Assembly: GCF_963668515.1 (NCBI RefSeq)
Contig: NZ_OY764865.1
Location: 1 to 64,000 of the forward strand
DNA length: 64,000 bases
Source: an uncultured Ilyobacter sp.
Lineage (GTDB): Bacteria; Fusobacteriota; Fusobacteriia; Fusobacteriales; Fusobacteriaceae
Reading direction: 5' to 3'
In this document: positions 41,405 through 52,837 of the stretch, in pieces
How positions within the stretch are numbered: the first letter of the stretch is position 1
How the letters are laid out: the number at the start of each line of letters is the position of its first letter
Position numbers and translations under genes: made by a program
Notes under the pieces: generated by a model
Database searches by the model: none
Seen by the model: the letters and a program-made list of their open reading frames with translations, nothing else
What the model was told of the DNA's origin: nothing

Positions 41405-42451
41405 CTATCTGATTAATCCTTTTATGTCCTCATCCTTGTAGTCTAAATTGTGTACAGAGTTGATATATCTGATAGTTTTAGTTTTTCCTCTTACAAGAAG
41501 AGTCTGAGTTCTAGCTATAGGGCCTTTTTTCTTAACCCCTTCTAAAAGATCTCCTCCTGTTATACCAGTAGCAGAAAAAATAACCTCATCATCTTTTACA
41601 AGGTCATCTATTCTCATGACCTTAGTTATATCTATTCCCATCTCTTGGCATCTCATTTTTTCATAATTAGATATTTTATCATTTTCAAGAGATATTCCTT
41701 TCACTTCACTTCTGAGCTTCAATTTTGCATTCATATCTCCACCTAGAGCTTTTATAACAGCTGCTGAGATTACTCCTTCAGGAGCTCCCCCTATACCATA
41801 GAGCATATCCACATCAGAATCAACCACAGCTGAGAGGATCGATCCAGCCACATCTCCGTCAGGGAGAGCATAGATTCTCAATCCCATAGCTTGGAGGTCT
41901 TTTATTATCTGGCTGTGTCTAGGTTTATCAAGAATAACCATGGTCAGTTCATCCAATTCTTTTTTTAAGGCTTTTGCCACATTTTTGACATTTTCAATTA
42001 GAGGCTTCTCTAGATCGATTACCCCCTTTGCTTCTGGACCAACTATAAGTTTTTCCATATACATGTCAGGAGCCTTCAAAAAACTTCCCTTGTTTCCTAC
42101 AGCAAGTACCGCTATTGCATTTGGCTGCCCCTGAGCAGTCATTCTAGTCCCTTCTACCGGGTCTACAGCTATATCCACTTCAGTTAGAAAACACTGCTCC
42201 TCCTCTGAAAGCGTCTCTGCATTATTAAGTTTCCCCACTTTTTCTCCGATATAAAGCATAGGGGCTTCATCAATTTCCCCTTCACCAATTACTATCTCTC
42301 CTTTTATGGAAAGCTTATTTAGCATGCTTCTCATAGCATCTACAGCTGCCTGGTCGGCTCCTTCTTTATCCCCTTTACCTACCCATTTATAGGCTGCGAG
42401 AGCGGCTGCCTCCGTTACTCTGGCAAATTCTAATGCTAATTCTCTTTTCAT
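41405..42451 (-). CDS. glpX: Fructose-1,6-bisphosphatase class II
   Basis: 348 residues. It has the GlpX metal and substrate motifs VIGEGEIDEAPMLYIGE, VDPVEGTRMTAQGQPNAIAV and YGIGGAPEGVISAAVIKALGG. It dephosphorylates fructose-1,6-bisphosphate in gluconeogenesis. It is the last gene of the long operon starting at mreC. Confidence 0.95.
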   Translation of the reverse strand: MKRELALEFARVTEAAALAAYKWVGKGDKEGADQAAVDAMRSMLNKLSIKGEIVIGEGEIDEAPMLYIGEKVGKLNNAETLSEEEQCFLTEVDIAVDPVEGTRMTAQGQPNAIAVLAVGNKGSFLKAPDMYMEKLIVGPEAKGVIDLEKPLIENVKNVAKALKKELDELTMVILDKPRHSQIIKDLQAMGLRIYALPDGDVAGSILSAVVDSDVDMLYGIGGAPEGVISAAVIKALGGDMNAKLKLRSEVKGISLENDKISNYEKMRCQEMGIDITKVMRIDDLVKDDEVIFSATGITGGDLLEGVKKKGPIARTQTLLVRGKTKTIRYINSVHNLDYKDEDIKGLIR

Positions 42452-42460
42452 TCTATCCTC

Positions 42461-42745
42461 CTAGTCAGTCAATCTATAAATGACCTCACCTTTTTTTCTC
42501 ATTTGAAGCTTCTCTCTAGATATTTTTTCTATATAATAAGGATCATTTAGCTTTTCTATATCCTGATCCAGCTCCATTATGTCTATTTTAACATTTTCAT
42601 GAATTAAATTTAAGTCTTTTTTTTCTTTAATAAGCTTGTTGAGTTTTACATGACTTCTATATATCTTCGGAAGAAAGTATTGTAAAAAAACTAAAAATAC
42701 AAGAGTAACAAATAATTCCCTTTTGTTTTTTATATTTATCTTCAT
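42461..42745 (-). CDS. Septum formation initiator, FtsB/DivIC-like
   Basis: 94 residues. A short N-tail, one TM (LFVTLVFLVFLQYFLPKIY) and a coiled coil (KLNKLIKEKKDLNLIHENVKIDIMELDQDIEKLNDPYYIEKISREKLQM) with the NDPYYIEKIAREKL motif of the FtsB/DivIC family. Bitopic division protein that links FtsQ and FtsL. It lies four bases from the DUF368 gene. Confidence 0.88.
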   Translation of the reverse strand: MKINIKNKRELFVTLVFLVFLQYFLPKIYRSHVKLNKLIKEKKDLNLIHENVKIDIMELDQDIEKLNDPYYIEKISREKLQMRKKGEVIYRLTD

Positions 42746-42748
42746 AAA

Positions 42749-43582
42749 TTACCTCTCCGTTTTTATATCCCTTACTCTTGTCACAAGAAAAATCCCCGTA
42801 CAAAAGACAAGCACATCCAAAACTATACTGGAGATATTCAAAGTCACTCCAGGCCACATTTCCAAAAGAGACAGGGTAACAATACCAAGTATAAAATACA
42901 GAGTTTCATCCTTATATCTTTTTAGAAATTTATCCATCACCTTTGCAAAAATAAATACCCCAAGAGCTGCCCCCACTGCAAACATCCCCATGGGAAAGAT
43001 TTTAAAATTATTTATAAATCCCAGGACATTATAATATTCCCCTAGTATCATCAGTATCAATGACCCAGAGATGCCGGGGATCACCATGGTACCTCCAGCT
43101 ATTATCCCGCATAAAAATAGTTTCAGGATATAGAAAGTCGATATGCTTCCGTCCACTCCGTTAACAGTTGAGATTTTAATAAAACTCTGATAAAAAAACA
43201 GTATCAGAGGAATAATGGCCCCCATCAAAAATAATACAACTTCATTCTTTTTAGGATGGATTTTGTCCTTATGCTGCATTATAGCAGGTAGAGATGCTAT
43301 TATTATCCCGAGGAAAAAAAAGCTCGTCTCCTCATAGTGATTTTTAAACAGGAATTCTATCAGTTTAGCAAAAAGAAGTATCCCAATCCCTGCACCAACC
43401 ATTATTTGCGAAATAAATATTATATATTCCAGTTTTTTCTTACGAGTCACATTAAAGAATTCACCTATGGATTCTGTTAGTTTTTCATATATACCTAAAA
43501 TAAGTGCCAGTGTTCCCCCCGATATTCCAGGAATAACATTGGCAACTCCTATTAGTGCACCTTTTATTACATTTTTAAACAT
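42749..43582 (-). CDS. popT: DUF368 membrane protein, probable undecaprenyl-phosphate translocase
   Basis: 277 residues with 8-9 membrane helices and the DUF368 hallmarks GALIGVANVIPGISGGTLALILGIYE (N-terminus), its second-half echo GGTMVIPGISGSLILMILGEYY, and FFFLGIIIASLP. DUF368 members (PopT) were recently shown to flip undecaprenyl phosphate back across the inner membrane. Within an operon for shape and division genes this fits lipid-carrier recycling. The assignment is by family. Confidence 0.88.
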   Translation of the reverse strand: MFKNVIKGALIGVANVIPGISGGTLALILGIYEKLTESIGEFFNVTRKKKLEYIIFISQIMVGAGIGILLFAKLIEFLFKNHYEETSFFFLGIIIASLPAIMQHKDKIHPKKNEVVLFLMGAIIPLILFFYQSFIKISTVNGVDGSISTFYILKLFLCGIIAGGTMVIPGISGSLILMILGEYYNVLGFINNFKIFPMGMFAVGAALGVFIFAKVMDKFLKRYKDETLYFILGIVTLSLLEMWPGVTLNISSIVLDVLVFCTGIFLVTRVRDIKTER

Positions 43583-43583
43583 A

Positions 43584-44021
43584 TTATTTCACACAACTTT
43601 CTTTTATATAGTCCAGGGCCATTATATAGCCATAGTATGAAAACCCAGCTATTTGCCCCACAGCAATGTCCGCTATTACAGACTTTCTTCTAAATTCTTC
43701 CCTGCTGTGAACATTAGAAAGATGAACCTCTATAGTTTTTATTCCAGTAGCCAAAATAGCATCCCTTATGGCGATGCTGTAATGTGTAAAGGCAGCTGGA
43801 TTGATTACAAGATAATCACTCTTTTGAAAGTGCTCTTGTATCTTGTCCACTATTTCACCTTCATGGTTTGATTGAAATACCTCTATTTCAAAACCGTGCC
43901 CAGAAGCCCTCTCTTCGATTTTTTTATTTATATCTTCGAGGGTCAGACTTCCGTATATTTTAGGCTCTCTTGTCCCCAAAAAATTCAGATTAACTCCGTG
44001 AATTACCAGTATCTTAAGCAT
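43584..44021 (-). CDS. aroQ: 3-dehydroquinate dehydratase, type II
   Basis: 145 residues with the type II pattern: LVIHGVNLNFLGTREPKIYGS, ASGHGFEIEVFQSNHEGEIVDKI, LVINPAAFTHYSIAIRDA and IEVHLSNVHSREEFR. It catalyses the third step of the shikimate pathway. One base separates it from popT; no other aro genes are nearby. Confidence 0.95.
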   Translation of the reverse strand: MLKILVIHGVNLNFLGTREPKIYGSLTLEDINKKIEERASGHGFEIEVFQSNHEGEIVDKIQEHFQKSDYLVINPAAFTHYSIAIRDAILATGIKTIEVHLSNVHSREEFRRKSVIADIAVGQIAGFSYYGYIMALDYIKESCVK

Positions 44022-44029
44022 TTAAAAAC

Positions 44030-44482
44030 CTACTTTCTTTTTATATCTTCTACTATTTCAATGAAAGACTTTATATCATCAAACTCCATATACACAGAAG
44101 CAAATCTTACGTATGCCACTTCATCAAAGTGTTTTAATTTCTCCATTATTAATTCGCCCAGTTCCCGAGTGCTTATCTCATTTTTAAGAGAATTGTGGAT
44201 AGTTTTTTCAACATCCATCAAAAAAACTTCCAGCTCCTCCCTGCTTATATTTCTCTTGACTGTAGCCCTCATGAGTCCCCTCATTAGTTTTTCACTGTCA
44301 AATCTTTCTCGGCTTTTGTCTTTTTTTACCACATAAAAAGGTGTCTCCTCCACCTTCTCATAGGTAGTAAATCTTTTTCCACAGGAGTTACACTCACGCC
44401 TTCTCTTTATAGAGTACCCTTCAGAGTAGGCTCTACTATCTACAACTCTTGTATTCTCCGAATCACAAAATGGACATTTCAT
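44030..44482 (-). CDS. nrdR: Transcriptional repressor NrdR
   Basis: 150 residues. An N-terminal zinc ribbon (MKCPFCDSENTRVVDSR, RRRECNSCGKRF) and an ATP-cone (YVVKKDKSRERFDSEKLMRGL, RELGELIMEKLKHFDEVAYVRFASVY). It represses ribonucleotide reductase genes in response to ATP/dATP. No nrd gene is in the window. Confidence 0.97.
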   Translation of the reverse strand: MKCPFCDSENTRVVDSRAYSEGYSIKRRRECNSCGKRFTTYEKVEETPFYVVKKDKSRERFDSEKLMRGLMRATVKRNISREELEVFLMDVEKTIHNSLKNEISTRELGELIMEKLKHFDEVAYVRFASVYMEFDDIKSFIEIVEDIKRK

Positions 44483-44492
44483 ATAAAATCAC

Positions 44493-44960
44493 CTAAATAT
44501 TCTCTTCTTCTTCAATGCACTCTAGTACCTCTTCTGGAGTTTTTACTGCCAAGAGTTTATTCCTGAATTCTTCGTTTCTGATAAGTCTCGAAATTCTAGC
44601 TAAAACTTTCAAATATATTTGACTGTCTTTGAGAGGAGAAGCAAAAACAAAAAACATTTTTACATCTTCTTCATCTAAAGAAGCAAAATCAACACCTTTT
44701 CTGCTTATTCCAAAGGCTATTGTCAATTTCTCTGCCGCGTCTGTTTTTGCATGAGGAATGGCAACTTTTTTACCTATCCCCGTGCTTCCTAGCTCTTCTC
44801 TTTCTACCAAAGCCTTATGAGTTACTACATTATCAATTATTGTGTCTGATTTCCCTATCAAAGTTGATAACTCTTCTAATACTTCTGTTTTATTTCCAGC
44901 CTTAAGGTCTAGGCTTACTAAGTCCTTTGACATGTAATCTGTTATTTTAACTATATTCAT
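44493..44960 (-). CDS. PTS EIIA, fructose/PtsN type
   Basis: 155 residues of the PTS EIIA-2 fold. The phosphorylation His is in VAIPHAK near residue 65; GSTGIGKKVAIPHAKTDA and KMFFVFASP, then LLAVKTPEEVLECIEEEE, complete the pattern. No transporter EIIB/C or HPr gene is nearby, so a regulatory (PtsN-like) role is plausible. Translation begins within the end of recO (14-17 base overlap), with GGGGAGG upstream. Confidence 0.88.
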   Translation of the reverse strand: MNIVKITDYMSKDLVSLDLKAGNKTEVLEELSTLIGKSDTIIDNVVTHKALVEREELGSTGIGKKVAIPHAKTDAAEKLTIAFGISRKGVDFASLDEEDVKMFFVFASPLKDSQIYLKVLARISRLIRNEEFRNKLLAVKTPEEVLECIEEEENI

Positions 44961-45672
44961 CATTTTTTAAATCCTCCCCTAAAAAATGTTTGAAATTTAG
45001 ACTAGTGTGGAGATGATAATTTATATATTTTTCCAATATATTTATTACTTTTTTTATAGCTGTAATATCTCTTATCTCTTTCAAAACACCATCTGATCTC
45101 TCACCTGATATATTTTCCAATATTATTTTTTCCATTTTAGATAATTTTAAAAAATAACTTCCAGAATTTTTGCTGAACTTTGAGTTTTCTATGTCAAAAT
45201 ATTTACCTTCTGATAATTCAAAAGCAATTCCTTCCTCCTGTATCATTTTATTTAAAAAATGACAAACAAGCAAATGATTTTTTATTTTATTTTCACTTTT
45301 ATCTAAATAATTTATAACTTTTAAAAAATAATTGTAAAGAACACTTTTCCTCTGGTTTTCTACCAAGATATTATTCAGCACCGATAAAATGTACATTATT
45401 ATCTCTATATTTTCAACATTGCTTCTTATACCCCAAAATGACTCAAGTAATTCAAAATTTGTAGTTATAAGGCGTTCACCTTTTCTGTAAAAAACAAACT
45501 TAGAAAGTGCCAGAAGTTCTACTGCATTTTTATCTCTTCTTTTAGATTTTCTTATTCCCTTTATATTAAGTTGTATTTTACCATATCTCCGGCTAAAAAT
45601 TGTTATCAGCCTGTCTGCTTCTCCATAATCTAATTTTTTTATAATTACACCGTCACTACTTAAAAATTTCAT
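44947..45672 (-). CDS. recO: DNA repair protein RecO
   Basis: 241 residues. The N-terminal OB-fold reads SSDGVIIKKLDYGEADRLITIFSRRYGKIQLNIKGIRKSKRRD, typical of RecO. The helical C-terminus has no CxxC zinc motif. It mediates RecA loading with RecR and single-strand annealing. The frame abuts the next gene (TAG then ATG). Confidence 0.9.
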   Translation of the reverse strand: MKFLSSDGVIIKKLDYGEADRLITIFSRRYGKIQLNIKGIRKSKRRDKNAVELLALSKFVFYRKGERLITTNFELLESFWGIRSNVENIEIIMYILSVLNNILVENQRKSVLYNYFLKVINYLDKSENKIKNHLLVCHFLNKMIQEEGIAFELSEGKYFDIENSKFSKNSGSYFLKLSKMEKIILENISGERSDGVLKEIRDITAIKKVINILEKYINYHLHTSLNFKHFLGEDLKNDEYS

Positions 45673-46236
45673 CTATATTTCAAACTCACTGCTTTTAAAT
45701 TCAGGATTGATTACTATTTTTTTTAGCATGACTTCAGACAATTTTGAACCTCCATCATAAACAGTTATCTGCACCGGAAAATAATAGCCCTTTACCTTTT
45801 CTAACTTTTCAAAAACTATTCTCAAGCCACTTTCATATTCTAACTCTTTTATTTTACCACTATAAAAATCATCTTTAAATTTAGAGTCTTTCTGTTCCTT
45901 GGTTTTTATATCTTTTATAACTTTGATAATATAGTTTTCCTCATCATCAAGTTCTTCCTCATAACTCTGTTCAAAAAGTGGGAGATACACAATCTTTTTA
46001 TTTTTATTATAAATATAAATTTCCCCCTTATTTTCCTCTGGAAAGATAATCTCTTTTTTTATGAGGTCAGGAAGTATTGCCTTTATATTATAATCTTTAA
46101 CCCGTTTTTTTCCATTTATTAAAGTTACCTCTCTTGCATCAAATTGAAAACTTTTTATATCTGAAAGAGTCTTCTCAGCACCAACGGAAAGAATATTTAT
46201 AAGTATAAAAAACAATATTAAACATATTTTTTTCAT
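45673..46236 (-). CDS. Periplasmic LolA-like protein
   Basis: 187 residues with a signal peptide (KKICLILFFILINILSVGAEK) and a mostly beta, acidic mature part (SDIKSFQFDAREVTLINGKKRVK, GEIYIYNKNKKIVYLPLFEQSYEEE, ITVYDGGSKLSEVMLKKIVIN) resembling LolA/LppX folds. Conserved motifs are too few to be sure; it may carry lipoproteins or be a different beta-barrel-like protein. Start at ATG 46236 with AGGGG upstream, five bases after the mreC stop. Confidence 0.6.
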   Translation of the reverse strand: MKKICLILFFILINILSVGAEKTLSDIKSFQFDAREVTLINGKKRVKDYNIKAILPDLIKKEIIFPEENKGEIYIYNKNKKIVYLPLFEQSYEEELDDEENYIIKVIKDIKTKEQKDSKFKDDFYSGKIKELEYESGLRIVFEKLEKVKGYYFPVQITVYDGGSKLSEVMLKKIVINPEFKSSEFEI

Positions 46237-46240
46237 TCTA

Positions 46241-47044
46241 TTACCCCTCTTCAAATATTATAACTTCATTAATATCAAAAATGTTAAAATCTTGGACTAC
46301 TTTTATATCTTTAAAAAGTTGATTTTTACTCTCCCCTATACTTTCAACTCTTCCTACGTAGATTCCCTTAGGATAAATATCACTTATTCCAGAGGTGTAT
46401 ATCACCTCTCCGACATCTATATTTTTATCTACCGAGACACTCTCCATGGTCATTAATTCTGAGTTTTCCCCTTTTAATACACCTAGAACTTCATTTTTTC
46501 CACTTAAGACACTTGTATACACTTCACCTTTTGTAACAAGCTCCACCAGAGAATAATCTTTGTAAATTTTTGATACCCTGCCCAAAAGGTTTTTTCCGGC
46601 CATTACCACCATATCTTTTTTTATTCCGTCTGTTTCCCCTAGGTCTATAAATACACTTTCATGGTAGGTCAAACTATCCTTAAAATTAATTCTTGCAACT
46701 TTAAAGGCTTTTTTGCTACTTTGCTTCATATCTAGCAGCTTGTGCAGTCTCTCATTTTCCTCTACAAGAGTCTCTGTTTGTTTTTCTAGGATTGCAAGCT
46801 TTGCCACCTCATGCTTGAACTCTTTATTCTCTTGCATTATCCTATTATAATTCTTGAGAGTTGACAGCCCCTCCTTTATTTTATTGGTGGACTGATAGAC
46901 CCATACCTTTACAGGGAAAAAGACACTTCCCACAGGACCTTCCAGTGAATTAAGAGGCCCCCTTAAAACCAAGAGGACCAGAATCAGACTGACTATATAG
47001 TAGGTAAGTCTTTTTTTAGAACCTCCCATTTTTTTAAACTTCAT
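46241..47044 (-). CDS. mreC: Rod shape-determining protein MreC
   Basis: 267 residues. An N-terminal basic stretch and one TM (LTYYIVSLILVLLVLRGPL), a coiled coil (NKIKEGLSTLKNYNRIMQENKEFKHEVAKLAILEKQTETLVEENERLH), and the MreC beta core (ARINFKDSLTYHESVFIDLGETDGIKKDMVVMAG, GVLKGENSELMTMESV). It links MreB to cell-wall synthases. First gene of the operon; mreB itself is not in the window. No convincing promoter stood out in 47045-47300. Confidence 0.94.
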   Translation of the reverse strand: MKFKKMGGSKKRLTYYIVSLILVLLVLRGPLNSLEGPVGSVFFPVKVWVYQSTNKIKEGLSTLKNYNRIMQENKEFKHEVAKLAILEKQTETLVEENERLHKLLDMKQSSKKAFKVARINFKDSLTYHESVFIDLGETDGIKKDMVVMAGKNLLGRVSKIYKDYSLVELVTKGEVYTSVLSGKNEVLGVLKGENSELMTMESVSVDKNIDVGEVIYTSGISDIYPKGIYVGRVESIGESKNQLFKDIKVVQDFNIFDINEVIIFEEG

Positions 47045-47301
47045 AATTGTATAGCTCCTTACTGTCCCTGCATTTTAATTCTTATTTTTAAGTCTTTATT
47101 TTAAAATCTCTTTCATTCAGATAAAGATTGTAATTTATACTAACATTTTTTGATCTTTTATTTTAATACTGCGTAAGTCAATTATATAATATGAAAATGT
47201 ATTTGTAAAGACACCAATGTGTTAAGATTTCAGTATTCTGGTTATTTATTCATGCTTTGCCAGATCAAAATAAACTTTTCATCATGTTAATTTACAATAG
47301 T

Positions 47302-47327
47302 AAAAAACAGGGCATATGCCCTGCTTT

Positions 47328-47329
<2 letters not shown>
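47302..47329 (-). terminator. groESL terminator
   Basis: CAGGGCATATGCCCTG perfect palindrome with flanking A-tract and T-tract (AAAGCAGGGCATATGCCCTG followed by TTTTTT on the minus strand), at the groEL stop. Confidence 0.92.
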
Positions 47330-49240
<1,911 letters not shown>

Positions 49241-49263
49241 GCGTATCCCTCCCTTCAACTTTG

Positions 49264-49290
49264 TTAGCACTCTGTTCGACAGACTGCTAA
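49264..49290 (-). promoter_or_regulatory. CIRCE operator (HrcA site) before groESL
   Basis: TTAGCACTC (49264-49272), nine bases, GACTGCTAA (49282-49290), compared with the consensus TTAGCACTC-N9-GAGTGCTAA: one mismatch. It lies in the groES leader, between promoter and ribosome site. HrcA is expected to bind; hrcA is not in the window. Confidence 0.93.
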
Positions 49291-49303
49291 TTGCTACAAG
49301 GAT

Positions 49304-49332
49304 ATAATATCTCAATTTTATTTTTGAGTCAA
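49304..49332 (-). promoter_or_regulatory. groESL promoter
   Basis: TTGACT (49327-49332), 17 bases, TATTAT (49304-49309) on the minus strand, immediately upstream of CIRCE. Confidence 0.8.
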
Positions 49333-49349
49333 GTGTTTTAAATAAAAAA

Positions 49350-49373
49350 AACACACAAAATTAATCGTGTGTT
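49350..49373 (-). terminator. rpsP terminator
   Basis: AACACAC-N10-GTGTGTT stem followed by TTTTTTTATTT on the minus strand, nine bases after the rpsP stop. Confidence 0.8.
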
Positions 49374-49381
49374 AAAAAGAG

Positions 49382-49645
49382 TTATTTTTTCTTTGCTTCT
49401 TCAAATTTAGCCCATACTCCTGCTTTTACAAGTATGCTTTTTACTGTTCTTGTTGGCTGAGCACCATTTGTAAGATACTTGATGATTTCTTCTTCTTTTA
49501 GTACTACTTTAGAATCTTCTAGTGGAAAGTAGTTCCCAAGGTAAGCTACTGCTTTACCGTCTCTTTTTGATAGAACTTCCATTGCAGCTATTCTGTAAGT
49601 AGGTCTTTTAGCTCTTCCCATTCTAGTTAGTCTTAATTTTAACAT
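49382..49645 (-). CDS. rpsP: 30S ribosomal protein S16
   Basis: 87 residues: MLKLRLTRMGRAKRPTYRIAAMEV, KRDGKAVAYLGNYFP, NGAQPTRTVKSILVKAGVWAKFEEAKKK. The family signature is complete. It forms the end of the ylxM-ffh-rpsP unit, an order known from many Firmicutes. Confidence 0.97.
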   Translation of the reverse strand: MLKLRLTRMGRAKRPTYRIAAMEVLSKRDGKAVAYLGNYFPLEDSKVVLKEEEIIKYLTNGAQPTRTVKSILVKAGVWAKFEEAKKK

Positions 49646-49703
49646 ATCTTCTTCACTTCTCCTTCTTATCTAATTTTTATTTTTTTAGACATCAATTTAT
49701 TTT

Positions 49704-51047
49704 TTAAAAAGGAAACTTCTTTTTTCCTCTTCCGCCCATCATTCCAGGCATCTGTGGAAAGTTCCCGTTACTAAACATTTTCATAACCTGCTTCATCTGA
49801 TCAAACTGCTTTAAAAGTTTATTTACATCTGAAACCTCTACGCCGCTTCCCTTTGCTATTCTCTTTTTCCTGCTGGCTTTAAGAATTTCAGGTTTTTTTC
49901 TCTCTTCTCTAGTCATAGACTGTATAACAGCCTCTACTTTTTTCATCTCTTTTTCTGCTGGAGCAAGATCCCCTAGCTGACCAGCACCTGGAAGCATTTT
50001 TAATATACCACCCAAAGGTCCAAGCTTTTTTATATTCTGGAGCTGTTTCAAGAAATCCTCTAGATCAAAGCTCTGATTTTTTATTTTTTCTTCTAGAGAC
50101 TTAGCATCATCCTCGTCGATAGCTTCCTGAGCTTTTTCAACAAGAGAAACTACATCTCCCATTCCCAATATTCTTGAGACAAGTCTTTCAGGGTGAAATA
50201 ACTCTATGTCGTCAATTTTCTCCCCGATTCCTATGAACTTAATGGGCTTACCTACAACTGCCTTTATGGAAAGGGCTGCTCCACCTCTTGTGTCTCCGTC
50301 CAATTTTGTCAGTACAACGCCGTCTATATTCAGTGAATTGTTAAATGATTGTGCTAAGTTTACTGCGTCCTGACCTATCATGGCATCCACTACTAGAAGT
50401 ATCTCTTGAGGTCTGGTAACTTTTTTTATATCTTTAAGTTCTTCCATTAGTGACTCATCTACATGAAGTCTTCCTGCCGTATCTAGGATGACGTAAGTTG
50501 CATTATTTTCTTTTGCGACATTCAGACCATCATTACATATTCCTCTAGCATCTTTGCTTCCCTCTTGGATATACACGGGGACATCTATTTGAGTTCCTAA
50601 AACCTGAAGCTGTTTCATCGCAGCGGGCCTATATACGTCAGCTCCCACCAGATAAGGTCTTTCACCTTTTTTCTTGAGGAATTTTGCAAGTTTTGCAGCA
50701 AAGGTGGTCTTCCCTGCTCCCTGAAGTCCTGCCAGCATTATAACTGTAGGATTTTTTGCCGACTTTGTAAGTCTGGCATTTGTACCTCCTAGGAGTTCTA
50801 CTAGTTCATCATTTACTAATTTTACAAACTGCTGTCCTGGGTTTATACCGGTTATTACCTCTTCCCCAACGGATTTTTCCTTTATTTTATTTACAAACTC
50901 TTTGACAACTTTATAGTTTACATCTGCTTCTAAAAGGGATAATCTTACCTCTTTCAAAGCGGATTTTATATTGTCTTCACTTAGCTTTCCATGCCCCTTG
51001 ACTTTTTTAAATATTTCTTGAAATCTTGTACCTAAATTATCTAACAT
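49704..51047 (-). CDS. ffh: Signal recognition particle GTPase Ffh
   Basis: 447 residues with N, G and M domains. The G domain shows GLQGAGKTTFAAKLA, DTAGRLHVDESLM, TKLDGDTRGGAALS and GEKIDDIELFHP; the Met-rich M domain ends QFDQMKQVMKMFSNGNFPQMPGMMGGRG. It binds signal sequences and delivers membrane proteins to FtsY. Twelve bases behind ylxM. Confidence 0.97.
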   Translation of the reverse strand: MLDNLGTRFQEIFKKVKGHGKLSEDNIKSALKEVRLSLLEADVNYKVVKEFVNKIKEKSVGEEVITGINPGQQFVKLVNDELVELLGGTNARLTKSAKNPTVIMLAGLQGAGKTTFAAKLAKFLKKKGERPYLVGADVYRPAAMKQLQVLGTQIDVPVYIQEGSKDARGICNDGLNVAKENNATYVILDTAGRLHVDESLMEELKDIKKVTRPQEILLVVDAMIGQDAVNLAQSFNNSLNIDGVVLTKLDGDTRGGAALSIKAVVGKPIKFIGIGEKIDDIELFHPERLVSRILGMGDVVSLVEKAQEAIDEDDAKSLEEKIKNQSFDLEDFLKQLQNIKKLGPLGGILKMLPGAGQLGDLAPAEKEMKKVEAVIQSMTREERKKPEILKASRKKRIAKGSGVEVSDVNKLLKQFDQMKQVMKMFSNGNFPQMPGMMGGRGKKKFPF

Positions 51048-51058
51048 CAGGTCACCTC

Positions 51059-51373
51059 TTATAAGTCAATACTTTCAATTATTTCTTCTAATTTTTCGGG
51101 AGTAAATTCTTCTTTCAGTTTTAGAAGGCTATTCTTTATTTCCCGTTCTCTTTTATAAAAACCTATTTTTTCTTCGTATTCTTTCAATATTTTTATTCCT
51201 CTTCTGATATTGTCATAAACAGCCTGCCTGCTGACATCATGTTCTTTTGCAATTTCAGATAGAGAAAGATCTCTCTCAAAGTGTTCAATCATATATTCTT
51301 TTTGCTTATCACTGAGAAGGTTCTTATAGTAATCCATCAGCAGTGAAACTTCTAAAAAATCACTCAACTCCAT
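51059..51373 (-). CDS. ylxM: YlxM helix-turn-helix protein
   Basis: 104 residues. Sigma-70 region 4-like HTH: MDYYKNLLSDKQKEYMIEHFERDLSLSEIAKEHDVSRQAVYDNIRRG. YlxM associates with the SRP in streptococci; the exact role is unsettled. Its place before ffh supports the name. Confidence 0.92.
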   Translation of the reverse strand: MELSDFLEVSLLMDYYKNLLSDKQKEYMIEHFERDLSLSEIAKEHDVSRQAVYDNIRRGIKILKEYEEKIGFYKREREIKNSLLKLKEEFTPEKLEEIIESIDL

Positions 51374-51465
51374 AGTTTACTCCCACATTATATATGATTA
51401 GCCCCTTAGTGTCAAGGCTTTTTTCTTTACAGAATATCATTTTTTTTATACAATTTTATACAAAT

Positions 51466-51485
51466 GACAAGGGTTTCCCCTTGCC
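51466..51485. terminator. Hairpin downstream of purA
   Basis: GACAAGGG-TTTC-CCCTTGCC stem (one wobble) between purA and ylxM. A long T-run follows on the + strand; on the minus strand, the purA direction, the T-tract is weak. Confidence 0.5.
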
Positions 51486-51494
51486 ATCTTTTTT

Positions 51495-52802
<1,308 letters not shown>

Positions 52803-52837
52803 TTAGATATATTTAAACAACCAAATATTGTTAATAC

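Noticed and set aside
43872..44336. A 154-codon + strand frame over aroQ/nrdR
   Set aside because: Crosses two conserved genes on the opposite strand and has no start signals.
49241..49354. N-terminal extension of GroES by 38 residues
   Set aside because: It would run through the CIRCE and leader; the ATG at 49240 has a strong ribosome site and matches GroES length.
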